A stretch of 64,000 bases of DNA from Melioribacteraceae bacterium (GTDB lineage: Bacteria > Bacteroidota > Ignavibacteria > Ignavibacteriales > Melioribacteraceae), in NCBI GenBank assembly GCA_026417375.1, contig JAOADJ010000018.1, positions 1-64,000 on the forward strand, read 5' to 3'. The notes under the pieces are model-generated. The model made no database searches. It had not been told where the DNA came from and saw nothing but the letters and a program-made list of their open reading frames with translations. Of the stretch, positions 8,203-16,444 are shown in pieces; position 1 is the first letter of the stretch, and each line of letters opens with the position of its first letter. The position numbers and the translations under genes were made by a program.

Positions 8203-9393
8203 ATGCTCTCAAATGTCATTAATAAAATTGCTTATTCACCTACAATGAAAATATCAGCAGAGGTAAAAAAATTATTAGAAAATGGTGAAAATATTATAGA
8301 TTTAACCGTAGGAGAACCAGATTTTGATACCCCCGACAATATAAAACAAGCCGCTATTAAAGCAATTCAAAACAATTTTACCAAGTACACAGAAAATACT
8401 GGAATTTTTGATTTAAGAAAGGCAATTGCAAATAAATTTAAAAATGACAATAACCTTGATTACTCAACAGATGAAATTATAGTTAGCACTGGAGCAAAAC
8501 AGACAATATTTTTAGCTATACAATCAATTATTAATGATGGTGATGAAGTAATCTTTTCTTCACCATATTATGTTTCATATCCGGAGATGGTAAAAATCGC
8601 TGGTGGTAAATCGGTTGTAATCCCCACTGATGAAAAAACTGGTTTTAAAATTACAGCTGAAATGCTTTCAAAATCTCTAACAGAGAAAACAAAATTATTA
8701 ATCGTATGTAATCCGTCTAATCCAACAGGAAGTGTTTATTCTAAAGATGAAATATTAAAATTATCTGAAGTTATAGAAGGGAAAGATATTTTTATTCTTT
8801 CTGATGAAATCTATGAAAAAATTATTTACGATAACTTTGAATATTTTAGTTTTGCTTCGGCAAGTAAAAAAATAAAGGAAAGAACTATTACAATAAACGG
8901 CTGTTCAAAAACATATTCAATGACCGGATGGCGTTTGGGATATGCAGCTGCAAATAGTGAAATAATCAAAGCTATGGCAAAATATCAAAGTCATAACACC
9001 GGAAACACATCATCAATTTCACAGGCAGCCGCTTTAGAAGCTTTAACAGGGGATCAAACTTTTGTAAAACATATTAAAAAAGAATTTGAAAAAAGAAGAG
9101 ATTATTTACACGAAGAATTATCATCAATAGAAAATTTAATTTGTTTTAAACCAAGCGGTGCATTTTATTTTTTCCCAAATGTTAAAAGATTTTTTGGTAA
9201 AACATTCAGTGGTAAAGAAATTAAAAATTCAGAAGATTTGTCATTGTTTTTACTTCAAAATGGAAAAGTTGCAACTGTACCCGGAACTGCCTTTGGATTA
9301 GATGGATATATTAGAATTTCTTATTCAACATCAATAGAAAATTTAATTGAAGCAACAAAGAGAATTAAAGAAAGTTTAAGTTTGTTAAAATAA
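8203..9393 (+). CDS. aspC: Aspartate aminotransferase-like PLP enzyme
   Basis: A 396-residue class I aminotransferase of the prokaryotic aspartate aminotransferase (Ib-type) group. It transfers the amino group of aspartate to 2-oxoglutarate and may accept other substrates. Landmarks are VGEPDFDTP near residue 40, SSPYYVSYPEM, CNPSNPTG, the DEIYEK aspartate and tyrosine, the PLP lysine in GCSKTYSMTGWRLGY, and the C-terminal arginine in GYIRISYS. It is a clear paralogue of the aminotransferase at 1517 but lacks that protein's C-terminal extension. It stands alone on the plus strand, divergent from the HDOD operon and converging on aroE with one base between the stops. The symbol is by family, not by proven specificity. 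Confidence 0.88.
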   Translation: MLSNVINKIAYSPTMKISAEVKKLLENGENIIDLTVGEPDFDTPDNIKQAAIKAIQNNFTKYTENTGIFDLRKAIANKFKNDNNLDYSTDEIIVSTGAKQTIFLAIQSIINDGDEVIFSSPYYVSYPEMVKIAGGKSVVIPTDEKTGFKITAEMLSKSLTEKTKLLIVCNPSNPTGSVYSKDEILKLSEVIEGKDIFILSDEIYEKIIYDNFEYFSFASASKKIKERTITINGCSKTYSMTGWRLGYAAANSEIIKAMAKYQSHNTGNTSSISQAAALEALTGDQTFVKHIKKEFEKRRDYLHEELSSIENLICFKPSGAFYFFPNVKRFFGKTFSGKEIKNSEDLSLFLLQNGKVATVPGTAFGLDGYIRISYSTSIENLIEATKRIKESLSLLK

Positions 9394-9394
9394 T

Positions 9395-10267
9395 TTAGCT
9401 ACTTAAATAACCTTCCAAAGCTTTCATAACTTTTTCTTTTGGCATTTGCTGACCCGTCCAAAGTTCATAAGACTTTGCACCTTGTTCAACAAACATTTTC
9501 AACCCGGTAATAATTGTTGCACCTTGACTTTCGGCAATTTTCAACAATTTTGTTTTAATAGGATTATAAACCACATCAAAAATTATCTGCCCTTTCATAA
9601 ATGATTCTTTTATTGTTGTAGCTGAATCATCTACATTTGGATACATTCCCATTGAAGAAGTATTAACAATTAACTTGGCATCACGAAAAACTTCTATTAA
9701 ATCTGGTGGAACTAAAGGATAAGATTTAATTTCATTAAATAACATTTTAGTAGAAAAATATTCCTTTAAAGATTCAGCAATTTGTTCGGTTCTGTTAATA
9801 ATAGAAATTTGACCGACATTAAAATGTCTGATCAAAGCATAAATTACACTTCTTGCGGCACCGCCTGCACCAATTACAATAACTTTTGAATTTACAATTT
9901 CTTCTTTAAATGGTAAGAGTGATTCAACAACTCCATGGACATCAGTGTTATATCCTTTTAAAATTCCTTCTTCATTTACAATAGTATTAACAGCACCAAT
10001 AATATTTGCTTCTTCAGATACATCTTTCAAAATAGGTAAAACTTTTTCTTTTAGAGGAATTGTAACATTGAATCCTTTAATTCCCAAGGCTACCATTCCT
10101 TTTAAAGCATCTTTTAATAACGCTGGTGGAACATCAAAAGGAAGATATAAATAATTCAATCCCGAAAGTTCAAAAGAAATATTGTGCATTAATGGAGAAA
10201 AAGAATGTTTTATTGGATGACCAATTACACCAATGATTTTTGTATTTTGATTAAACTTGTTTTCCAC
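9395..10267 (-). CDS. aroE: Shikimate dehydrogenase
   Basis: NADPH-dependent shikimate dehydrogenase (3-dehydroshikimate to shikimate), the fourth step of the shikimate pathway. The 290-residue length is typical. The N-terminal substrate domain has GHPIKHSFSPLMHN, with the two Ser residues that hold shikimate, and GFNVTIPLKE, with the catalytic Lys. The Asp partner is in NTDVHG. The nucleotide-binding glycine loop is GAGGAARS, followed by the NRT motif that reads the NADP 2'-phosphate. It starts 11 bases after the TPR gene, so it is probably the last gene of the run that begins behind sucC. Confidence 0.96.
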   Translation of the reverse strand: MENKFNQNTKIIGVIGHPIKHSFSPLMHNISFELSGLNYLYLPFDVPPALLKDALKGMVALGIKGFNVTIPLKEKVLPILKDVSEEANIIGAVNTIVNEEGILKGYNTDVHGVVESLLPFKEEIVNSKVIVIGAGGAARSVIYALIRHFNVGQISIINRTEQIAESLKEYFSTKMLFNEIKSYPLVPPDLIEVFRDAKLIVNTSSMGMYPNVDDSATTIKESFMKGQIIFDVVYNPIKTKLLKIAESQGATIITGLKMFVEQGAKSYELWTGQQMPKEKVMKALEGYLSS

Positions 10268-10278
10268 TTTAAATTCAA

Positions 10279-11703
10279 CTAATTATTGTTTTCGTCTATT
10301 AATTTTACAAATAACTTTGAAGTCTTAACTTCCGGATAATCTTGAATAAATTTATTTCTTATTTGAGGATCAAGTGTAAAAGCTTTCTTTAAGTTATTTA
10401 TTGCTTCACTTGTTCTATTTAATAAGAAGTTAATTTTAGCTTTACCATAAAAGCAATTAGCATTTTCAGGATTAATTTTAATACAGTTTTCATACGAGTC
10501 AATTGCATCGAGCCACAAACCCATTTCAGTATAAGTTTCAGCTAATTTAAACCAAACATCAAAATTATCGGGATTGATTTTTACAATTTCTTTATAACTT
10601 TTAATTGATTCCTGAAGATGACCGAGCGAATATTCTAAATCTGCTTTGGCAAACCATGCATCTTCAGGATTTGTTGTTAAAGTAATTGCAGTATTAAAAT
10701 CTTTTAAAGCTAATTTATATTTTCCAATCATATCATAACAAAAGCCACGTGCTAAAAAAGCTTCATAATAACTTGAATCTAATTTAATTGCTTCAGTATA
10801 ATTTTTTATAGCTAACTGATAGGCATTTTCTTCTTCATAAATTTGTCCGATGTTATAATATATTGTTTCATCGTTAGGTTCAATTTCTAACGCTTTATTA
10901 TAAGCTTCGAGTGCTTCTTTATATTTTTTTATTTGAAAGTATGAATAACCCAGATTAAACCATGAACTTGAAAACTCATCATTCAATGCAACAGAAAGAT
11001 CAAAGCAATGAATTGCTTCTTCATATTTTTCTAATCTTAAAAGTACAATTCCTTTGTTATACCAGCCCGTATAGCTATTCGGGTCAAGTTCTAAATATTT
11101 ATCATAAACTAATAAAGCATCTTCAAGTCTGTTCGAATTTTCATTACAAAAACCAATTTCATAAAGTGCTTCGATATATTCAGGATCAATTTCAAGAGCT
11201 TTGTTAAAGTATTCAATGGCTTTATCCCATTTTTCCCTTTTTTCAAATAAAACACCTAAACTATAATAAATTTCTTCGTTGTTTGGTTCTAATTCAGCAG
11301 CACGTTTAAGTGAATTGTATGCTTCTTCAAATAATCCTAAATTATCTTCTGCAATTGATTTATTTATAAATGATTCGACATCATTTGGGTTTAATGAAAT
11401 TGCTTTTTCAAAACATATATAAGCTTCATCAAAAAGGAAGGAATTATTTAATAAAACACCTTTAAATTGCCAAGCTTCGGAATTATATGGTGCAATGTTT
11501 AATAACTCTTCAACAAGAAATAAACCATCTTCCACATAGTCAAAATCAACACACATTTCAATTGTATCTTCTAATAATTCTATATTAGAAATAGTTTGAC
11601 CATTATTTATAATTTGTTTACATGTATTTATCTTTTCGCGTAAGTCTTTTTCTTCATAAGAAAACGAATTTTCATCATGTAAAAATTCATCGGAAAAACT
11701 CAT
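10279..11703 (-). CDS. Tetratricopeptide-repeat protein
   Basis: A 474-residue protein built of about eleven TPR units from residue ~75 to the end, recognised by recurring W/Y, LG/A-G-Y, A..(Y/F)..A and P positions (for example KALEIDPEYIEALYEIG). No signal peptide or membrane segment is visible, so it is likely cytoplasmic. The N-terminal 70 residues are acidic and non-repeat. TPR arrays serve as protein-binding scaffolds, but the partner is unknown. A promoter-like sequence CTTG-N20-TACATTTT lies just upstream. aroE follows 11 bases downstream. Confidence 0.9.
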   Translation of the reverse strand: MSFSDEFLHDENSFSYEEKDLREKINTCKQIINNGQTISNIELLEDTIEMCVDFDYVEDGLFLVEELLNIAPYNSEAWQFKGVLLNNSFLFDEAYICFEKAISLNPNDVESFINKSIAEDNLGLFEEAYNSLKRAAELEPNNEEIYYSLGVLFEKREKWDKAIEYFNKALEIDPEYIEALYEIGFCNENSNRLEDALLVYDKYLELDPNSYTGWYNKGIVLLRLEKYEEAIHCFDLSVALNDEFSSSWFNLGYSYFQIKKYKEALEAYNKALEIEPNDETIYYNIGQIYEEENAYQLAIKNYTEAIKLDSSYYEAFLARGFCYDMIGKYKLALKDFNTAITLTTNPEDAWFAKADLEYSLGHLQESIKSYKEIVKINPDNFDVWFKLAETYTEMGLWLDAIDSYENCIKINPENANCFYGKAKINFLLNRTSEAINNLKKAFTLDPQIRNKFIQDYPEVKTSKLFVKLIDENNN

Positions 11704-11727
11704 TAATACTCCATTTATTTTACATTA

Positions 11728-11759
11728 AAAATGTATATCTAACTAAATTGAAAATCAAG
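11728..11759 (-). promoter_or_regulatory. Putative promoter of the TPR-aroE transcript
   Basis: On the minus strand CTTG (11759-11756) is separated by exactly 20 bases from TACATTTT (11735-11728). This fits the Bacteroidota pattern TTTG-N19-21-TAnnTTTG with one mismatch in each element. It lies about 25 bases before the TPR start codon. Confidence 0.5.
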
Positions 11760-11808
11760 TTGGAAATTTGTTAAGATTTGTTTAAAGAAAACTACTTTGG
11801 ATTTGAAA

Positions 11809-12999
11809 TTATTTTTTGATAGAAATTTTTTTTACTCCATCTGTAATTTTTAATCTATAGATTTTAAGTTCCTTTCCAAAAGCACTTTTGTAATTTTCAG
11901 AAATTTTGTCAGAAAAATTATCTGCTTCAGTTGATTCAACAATATTAAATGTTGATGAAATATTTGAACAACTAATCATTTTAGATGCTAATACACCTTT
12001 AATTTTAGATGCTTCTTCAACTAAGAAATCAACATATTTATCTGAAACTTCATAATCCTGCGATAAACTCCAATGTGAAGATTTTATTAATGTTCCAAAA
12101 TCTTCCAAATTATTATTCTTAATATAATTCAAAGCATCCTGACATCTTTTTCTTTCATTTACATTATATAGCACTTTATTAAAAATTTTTCTTGGCAACA
12201 TATGATAGTGGCGCAATAAAAAATCTGATTCAACATCACGCAAATTTTTAATTCCCCAGATGTATAATCTTAAATTTTTAACACCTATTTCACATTCTTC
12301 AACTCTTTCATTACATCTTAAATTAGAATTTTCAATTATATTTTCAGTATCACAAACAATTAATTCAAAAGTCTTTGGCAAAAAATTTACATTTTGAAAA
12401 TCCTTATTTCTCAAATCATAACTAAATAATTTATTTGCTTTACCAAATTGAATTCCATAATGATGACCTCTATTAGAAATTTTACCAATTAAATTTTTCT
12501 CGTTTTCATGTACTAATTTTAAAAGTTCTTCGTCATCAATTTGAACATTATGAATTTTTTTAATCCCATTTATAAATGCAATCTGCAAACTTGAAATTTT
12601 GCCAAGTCCAAAGCATTCTGGTATATTGCCTTCAATAACACAATCGAACCCATTGTTAATTATATTGTTGCTACACATTATTCTGGTCAATTCTAAAAGA
12701 ACTTTAAACTCTTGATGTTCATTAACATTCTGGTTATCCAAACAACTTGAAATAAATTTACCCGTTTCACTATTTGCAAAAGAAATATTTTTATCTTTTC
12801 TCTTTCTTATAATACATGTCCAAAATTTATTTACTCTAGCTGAAATTAGTATCCCATCGTTATAATGTGTATGGTCACCTAATATCATCAGGTTTGCCGG
12901 AGATACAAAAGCATAAATTCCATCTGAACTGCCATGTATGTTTTCAAAGGTTTTTAGTGCTTTACTAATTAAGTTGGAATATTCAAAAAATTCTGTCAT
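11809..12999 (-). CDS. Degenerate galactokinase homologue (GHMP family), probably not a galactokinase
   Basis: A 396-residue protein whose order of segments matches galactokinase end to end, but with each GHMP active-site motif altered. Motif 1 (PGRVNLIGEHTDYN in the family) reads PANLMILGDHTHYN at residues 34-47, so the catalytic Arg is Asn, the sugar-binding Glu is Asp and the following Asp is His. Motif 2 (PxGxGLSSSA) reads PECFGLGKISS near 127-137. The GIMDQ segment aligns without gaps to NRGHH, putting His179 in place of the catalytic Asp. Motif 3 (GGGFGG) reads SCSNIS near the C-terminus. Surrounding fold residues are kept. Phosphoryl transfer to galactose is therefore unlikely; a binding or regulatory role is inference. 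It follows an orphan 123-residue gene by 77 bases. Confidence 0.75.
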   Translation of the reverse strand: MTEFFEYSNLISKALKTFENIHGSSDGIYAFVSPANLMILGDHTHYNDGILISARVNKFWTCIIRKRKDKNISFANSETGKFISSCLDNQNVNEHQEFKVLLELTRIMCSNNIINNGFDCVIEGNIPECFGLGKISSLQIAFINGIKKIHNVQIDDEELLKLVHENEKNLIGKISNRGHHYGIQFGKANKLFSYDLRNKDFQNVNFLPKTFELIVCDTENIIENSNLRCNERVEECEIGVKNLRLYIWGIKNLRDVESDFLLRHYHMLPRKIFNKVLYNVNERKRCQDALNYIKNNNLEDFGTLIKSSHWSLSQDYEVSDKYVDFLVEEASKIKGVLASKMISCSNISSTFNIVESTEADNFSDKISENYKSAFGKELKIYRLKITDGVKKISIKK

Positions 13000-13076
13000 A
13001 ATTTAGATATATAGATTAAAGAATGTTATTGTCTTATTTAAAATTACAATTAATTGTTTTTTTGGACAAATTAATT

Positions 13077-13448
13077 TTAATTTTTTACAAAATTGAGGTC
13101 TTGGTTTTGTTTTTCAATATTGGTTAAAATTGGCTGGATTCTTTTTTTGAAATCTTTTGAAGAAAATAGAAACAGCTCTTCTCTTTTAATTTTAGTTGCA
13201 AGTGAATAAACTGTAGATTCAACAAATTTGAAAATATTATCTTGCGATAGAAGTATATCAATTGGTAAAAGAAGAATTAAATCAAATATTGAAGTTTCTA
13301 ATAAATTAAATAAATCTTTTAATGAAATATTTTCAATTGATAAATCAACAGGAATTTTTCCTTTTTTTTGTTGCAATCGCAATTCATGTTTCATCTTTTG
13401 ATGAAGCAACTTAGTCGCATCTTCTATTGTAATATTAAAGTCTGTCAT
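13077..13448 (-). CDS. Hypothetical protein, 123 residues
   Basis: A small, mostly helical, charged protein (MTDFNITIEDATKLL...). I recognise no family, signal peptide or clear membrane span, although residues ~50-70 are hydrophobic (FDLILLLPIDILL). It lies between sucC and the degenerate galactokinase gene on the same strand. The 148-base region upstream carries three copies of a 7-base sequence arranged as competing inverted repeats. Base composition is like its neighbours. It is kept as a gene because of the ATG start and the good fit between same-strand neighbours. Confidence 0.65.
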   Translation of the reverse strand: MTDFNITIEDATKLLHQKMKHELRLQQKKGKIPVDLSIENISLKDLFNLLETSIFDLILLLPIDILLSQDNIFKFVESTVYSLATKIKREELFLFSSKDFKKRIQPILTNIEKQNQDLNFVKN

Positions 13449-13470
13449 AATTTCACTTTATTGTATAAAC

Positions 13471-13587
13471 ATAACCTAATTCAAACTAGTTTCATTTAAT
13501 CAGGTTATCTCAAAATATTTTCTGTTAACTAAAACTCTTGATTGATTATCGTAAACAAACTATCAAAATTTAATTTTGAGATAACCT
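13471..13587. repeat. Competing inverted repeats in the sucC-orf123 intergenic region
   Basis: AGGTTATCTCAAAAT at 13502-13516 and ATTTTGAGATAACCT at 13573-13587 form a perfect 15-base inverted repeat around 56 bases. The inner-left arm can instead pair with a third segment: ATAACCTAATT (13471-13481) with AATCAGGTTAT (13498-13508), 10 of 11 bases, around a 16-base loop that holds the palindrome AAACTAGTTT. In the minus-strand RNA the first arm comes 9 bases after the sucC stop and the last arm ends 22 bases before the orf123 start. There is no T-run after either hairpin, so a plain terminator is unlikely. An attenuator, an operator set or a small mobile-element remnant are all possible. Confidence 0.75.
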
Positions 13588-13596
13588 TAAAAAATT

Positions 13597-14814
13597 TTAC
13601 AAATTAGATAAAACAGAAGTTACTTTTTCAGCTGCATCTTTTAAAGTAGATGCAACAGAAAAATTAAGTCCTGAATTTTCTAACATTTCTTTAGCTTCAA
13701 CAGCATTTGTTCCATCTAAACGAACAACAATAGGAACTTTCACTTCAACTTCTTTAACAGCATCAATAACACCTTGAGCAACACGGTCGCAACGAACAAT
13801 TCCACCAAAAATATTTATTAAAATTGCTTTAACATTGGGATCAGATAAAATAATTTTAAATCCGTTGGCAACAGTTTCTTTATTTGCTCCACCCCCAACA
13901 TCTAAAAAGTTTGCAGGATCGCCACCAGCTAATTTAATAATATCCATTGTTGCCATTGCTAACCCTGCACCATTAACCATACAACCAACATTTCCATCTA
14001 ATTTGATATAATTCAAATTATATTTTGAAGCTTCAATTTCGAGCGGGGCTTCTTCATTTAAATCCCGATAGTCAGCAATATCTTTATGGCGGAATAATGC
14101 ATTGTCATCAAAATTCATTTTTGCATCGAGTGCTAAAATTCTATCATCATTAGTAATAACCAGAGGATTTATTTCCAGCAAAGATGCATCTGTTTCTTCA
14201 TAAGCTTTATATAATTTTATAATAAAGCTAATAAAATTTTTAAAAGCATTACCTTCTAAACCTAACCCGAAAGCTAATTTTCTTGCCTGAAACGGTTGAA
14301 ATCCGACTGACGGATCAACCCATTCTTTAATTATTTTTTCAGGTGTCTCTTCTGCAACTTTTTCAATTTCAACACCACCTTCTGTTGAAGCCATAATAAC
14401 ATTTTTTGATGCTGCTCTATCTAACAATATACCTAAGTATAATTCTTTTTTATAATCTAATCCTTCAGTTATAAAAAGTGTCTGAACGATTTTTCCTTCA
14501 CTACCTGTTTGGTGTGTAACCAATAAGTTACCTAACATTTTTGATGCATAATCTTTTGCTTTAGATACATCTGTTGTAAACTTAACACCACCTTCTAATA
14601 TTAACTCATCTCTGTTTGAGGGATTATATATTTTACCTTTTCCTCTTCCGCCAGCGTGAATTTGAGATTTTACTACAAATTGATTTATTCCACGTGATTG
14701 TAATTGTTGTATTGCAGAATCAAATTCATCAAAACTTTTTATTGCAATTCCATCCTGAACTGGAACAGCATATTTTTTTAAAATCTCTTTTGCTTGATAT
14801 TCGTGAATCTTCAT
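13597..14814 (-). CDS. sucC: Succinyl-CoA synthetase (ADP/GDP-forming) beta subunit
   Basis: Beta subunit of succinyl-CoA synthetase, which couples succinyl-CoA cleavage to nucleotide triphosphate formation in the TCA cycle. The ATP-grasp domain starts with [11 protein letters not shown] and has [14 protein letters not shown] and the LEINPLV segment. The C-terminal ligase domain has [18 protein letters not shown] and the loop [11 protein letters not shown]. Length (405) is slightly above the ~390 norm. The alpha subunit gene sucD, often adjacent, is not in the window. A promoter-like sequence lies upstream, after the LolA-like gene, so sucC may start its own transcript. Confidence 0.97.
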   Translation of the reverse strand: MKIHEYQAKEILKKYAVPVQDGIAIKSFDEFDSAIQQLQSRGINQFVVKSQIHAGGRGKGKIYNPSNRDELILEGGVKFTTDVSKAKDYASKMLGNLLVTHQTGSEGKIVQTLFITEGLDYKKELYLGILLDRAASKNVIMASTEGGVEIEKVAEETPEKIIKEWVDPSVGFQPFQARKLAFGLGLEGNAFKNFISFIIKLYKAYEETDASLLEINPLVITNDDRILALDAKMNFDDNALFRHKDIADYRDLNEEAPLEIEASKYNLNYIKLDGNVGCMVNGAGLAMATMDIIKLAGGDPANFLDVGGGANKETVANGFKIILSDPNVKAILINIFGGIVRCDRVAQGVIDAVKEVEVKVPIVVRLDGTNAVEAKEMLENSGLNFSVASTLKDAAEKVTSVLSNL

Positions 14815-14865
14815 TTTATTTCCATTATTTATTGAAAAATAAGTTAACTAATAATTTTTATGTTG

Positions 14866-14897
14866 GAAAAATAACTTGTTAATATTGTAAGGGCAAG
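14866..14897 (-). promoter_or_regulatory. Putative sucC promoter
   Basis: On the minus strand CTTG (14897-14894) is followed after exactly 20 bases by TATTTTTC (14873-14866). This is one base off TAnnTTTG in the -7 element and one base off TTTG in the -33 element. It sits between the LolA-like gene stop at 14902 and the sucC start at 14814. Confidence 0.5.
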
Positions 14898-14901
14898 ATT
14901 A

Positions 14902-15597
14902 TTATTTTGTTTTAGGAATGTTTTTGTTTTCTTCAAATATTTTATCACTCAAACCTACATTTATTTTATAATTTGAGTATTGCATAAGCACCGAACCTTT
15001 TACTCTCATTGAAACAGGAACTCTTTGTTGCTGATTTTCTTTTTTAGTTAAATTGTTATTTGTTTTTATTTCTCCCATATTAAAAGAGAACTTTAATTCA
15101 ATTGGAAGCGGCAGATATTTTTCATCATAATTAAAATCAATTTCAACAGTTCCACCTCTTTTTGTTGTTGTTTCTACTTTATGAATTACATATTTACTTG
15201 AGTTTATCCACATTGTAGATAATATTATGTCAGTTGTATCGTTATTAGGAATAATTTTAATTACATCGAAAATATTGTTTTCTATTTTTTCTGTTCTTAC
15301 ATAAACTGAGGTATAATCTCCTTGCAATAATTGAACTGGTGAAAAATTCATACTTTGTTTTGGTAACATAGCAAAGCCATCTGATTCAACTTTATATTTA
15401 TTCGGTTGCTTGAAAAACACTTTGGCTTTTGTATCCGGAACTTTTACAGCTTCCATGTTTAATTTAACCACAACATCTGCCTGATAATCTTTTATTTGCT
15501 CGAATTTATTTTTTACTTTTTTTAAAATGTCTTCAGGATTTTTTGTTTGAGTAAATGCTACGTTTGTTAAGATTAATAAACAAATAATTTTTTTCAT
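14902..15597 (-). CDS. LolA-like periplasmic protein (outer-membrane lipoprotein-sorting family)
   Basis: A 231-residue exported protein with a short type I signal peptide (MKKIICLLILTNVAFTQ). The mature part resembles the LolA/LolB-like half-barrel family: an N-terminal helix (ILKKVKNKFEQIKDYQADVVVKL), then alternating strands with KVFFKQPNKYKVES and INSSKYVIHKVET. That fold binds lipid or lipoprotein acyl chains in the periplasm. It follows an ABC-2 permease gene after 10 bases, so it probably works with that exporter. Whether it carries lipoproteins or another hydrophobic ligand cannot be told from the sequence. Confidence 0.75.
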   Translation of the reverse strand: MKKIICLLILTNVAFTQTKNPEDILKKVKNKFEQIKDYQADVVVKLNMEAVKVPDTKAKVFFKQPNKYKVESDGFAMLPKQSMNFSPVQLLQGDYTSVYVRTEKIENNIFDVIKIIPNNDTTDIILSTMWINSSKYVIHKVETTTKRGGTVEIDFNYDEKYLPLPIELKFSFNMGEIKTNNNLTKKENQQQRVPVSMRVKGSVLMQYSNYKINVGLSDKIFEENKNIPKTK

Positions 15598-15607
15598 TTA
15601 ATTTCCT

Positions 15608-16444
15608 TTAGCTAAGAATATCTTTTCTTAAAAATATTATTGTTGTTAAACTATATAATACAACAATGTGAAGAATTAGTATCGAAGCAGAATTGAGAAT
15701 AGCATTAAAATCTATTGGATCGTTAAAAAATTCATCCCATTGCACAAGATGGCTTGTAAAAAAATAAGGTTTCAAATCCTGAAGTAAATCAATTGGAATT
15801 GCAGATAAAATTAAAAACACAATAATTACTGCCATTGTTGTAATAATAGGACCGATGGCATTGCTTACCATTGACGAAAAAAATATTGAAAGTGTCATAA
15901 CCATCATCATGCTTAACATTGCATATAAATAAGCGTAAATTAATCTCCATAAAACATCGTTACTTGCAAATATTATTATTTTATTTCTTAAAGAAACTAA
16001 TTCTCCAGTACCGAAAAACAAAATGCTAGCAAACAATGAAATTATAATTAAAAATAAAATGAATAAAAAAGTATAAATAAATCCTGCTAAAAATTTTGAA
16101 GTAACAAAATTAAATCTTGAAATTGGTCTTGTTAAAACCATTCTATAAGTTCCGGCTGTTGCTTCTCCAGCAAATAAATCTCCACCAACTAAAACAATAA
16201 GAAAAGGAATGTGTATAAACATTGCGTTTAGGATTAAATAAGCCACTACATAACCATTAAAAAAATTACCTTGCAGAAAAAAAGATTCATTCAAAGCTCT
16301 TGTTGTTGATTTAACAAAGTTTTCTTGTGTGATATATAATGCTAACTGAACAATAGCTGTCATTAAAAATATTGCTATAAAACCAATATAAGTTCTCCAC
16401 TTCTTAAATATTTTTTGAAGTTCAAGATAAACTAATGTAATCAT
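15608..16444 (-). CDS. ABC-2 type transporter permease
   Basis: A 278-residue inner-membrane protein with about six hydrophobic segments, typical of single-domain ABC-2 permeases. It begins MITLVYLELQKIFKKWRTYIGF, and the GTYRMVLTRPISRFNFVTSKF stretch is the coupling helix region usual in this family. Its start overlaps the end of the ATPase gene by four bases (ATGA), so the two subunits form one exporter. A LolA-like gene follows. The substrate is unknown. Confidence 0.9.
   Translation of the reverse strand: MITLVYLELQKIFKKWRTYIGFIAIFLMTAIVQLALYITQENFVKSTTRALNESFFLQGNFFNGYVVAYLILNAMFIHIPFLIVLVGGDLFAGEATAGTYRMVLTRPISRFNFVTSKFLAGFIYTFLFILFLIIISLFASILFFGTGELVSLRNKIIIFASNDVLWRLIYAYLYAMLSMMMVMTLSIFFSSMVSNAIGPIITTMAVIIVFLILSAIPIDLLQDLKPYFFTSHLVQWDEFFNDPIDFNAILNSASILILHIVVLYSLTTIIFLRKDILS

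Noticed and set aside
13502-13587. 86-base element with 15-base inverted ends as a MITE
   Set aside because: No target-site duplication is visible at the flanks and no second copy was noticed in the window; kept only as one of several readings of the inverted repeats.
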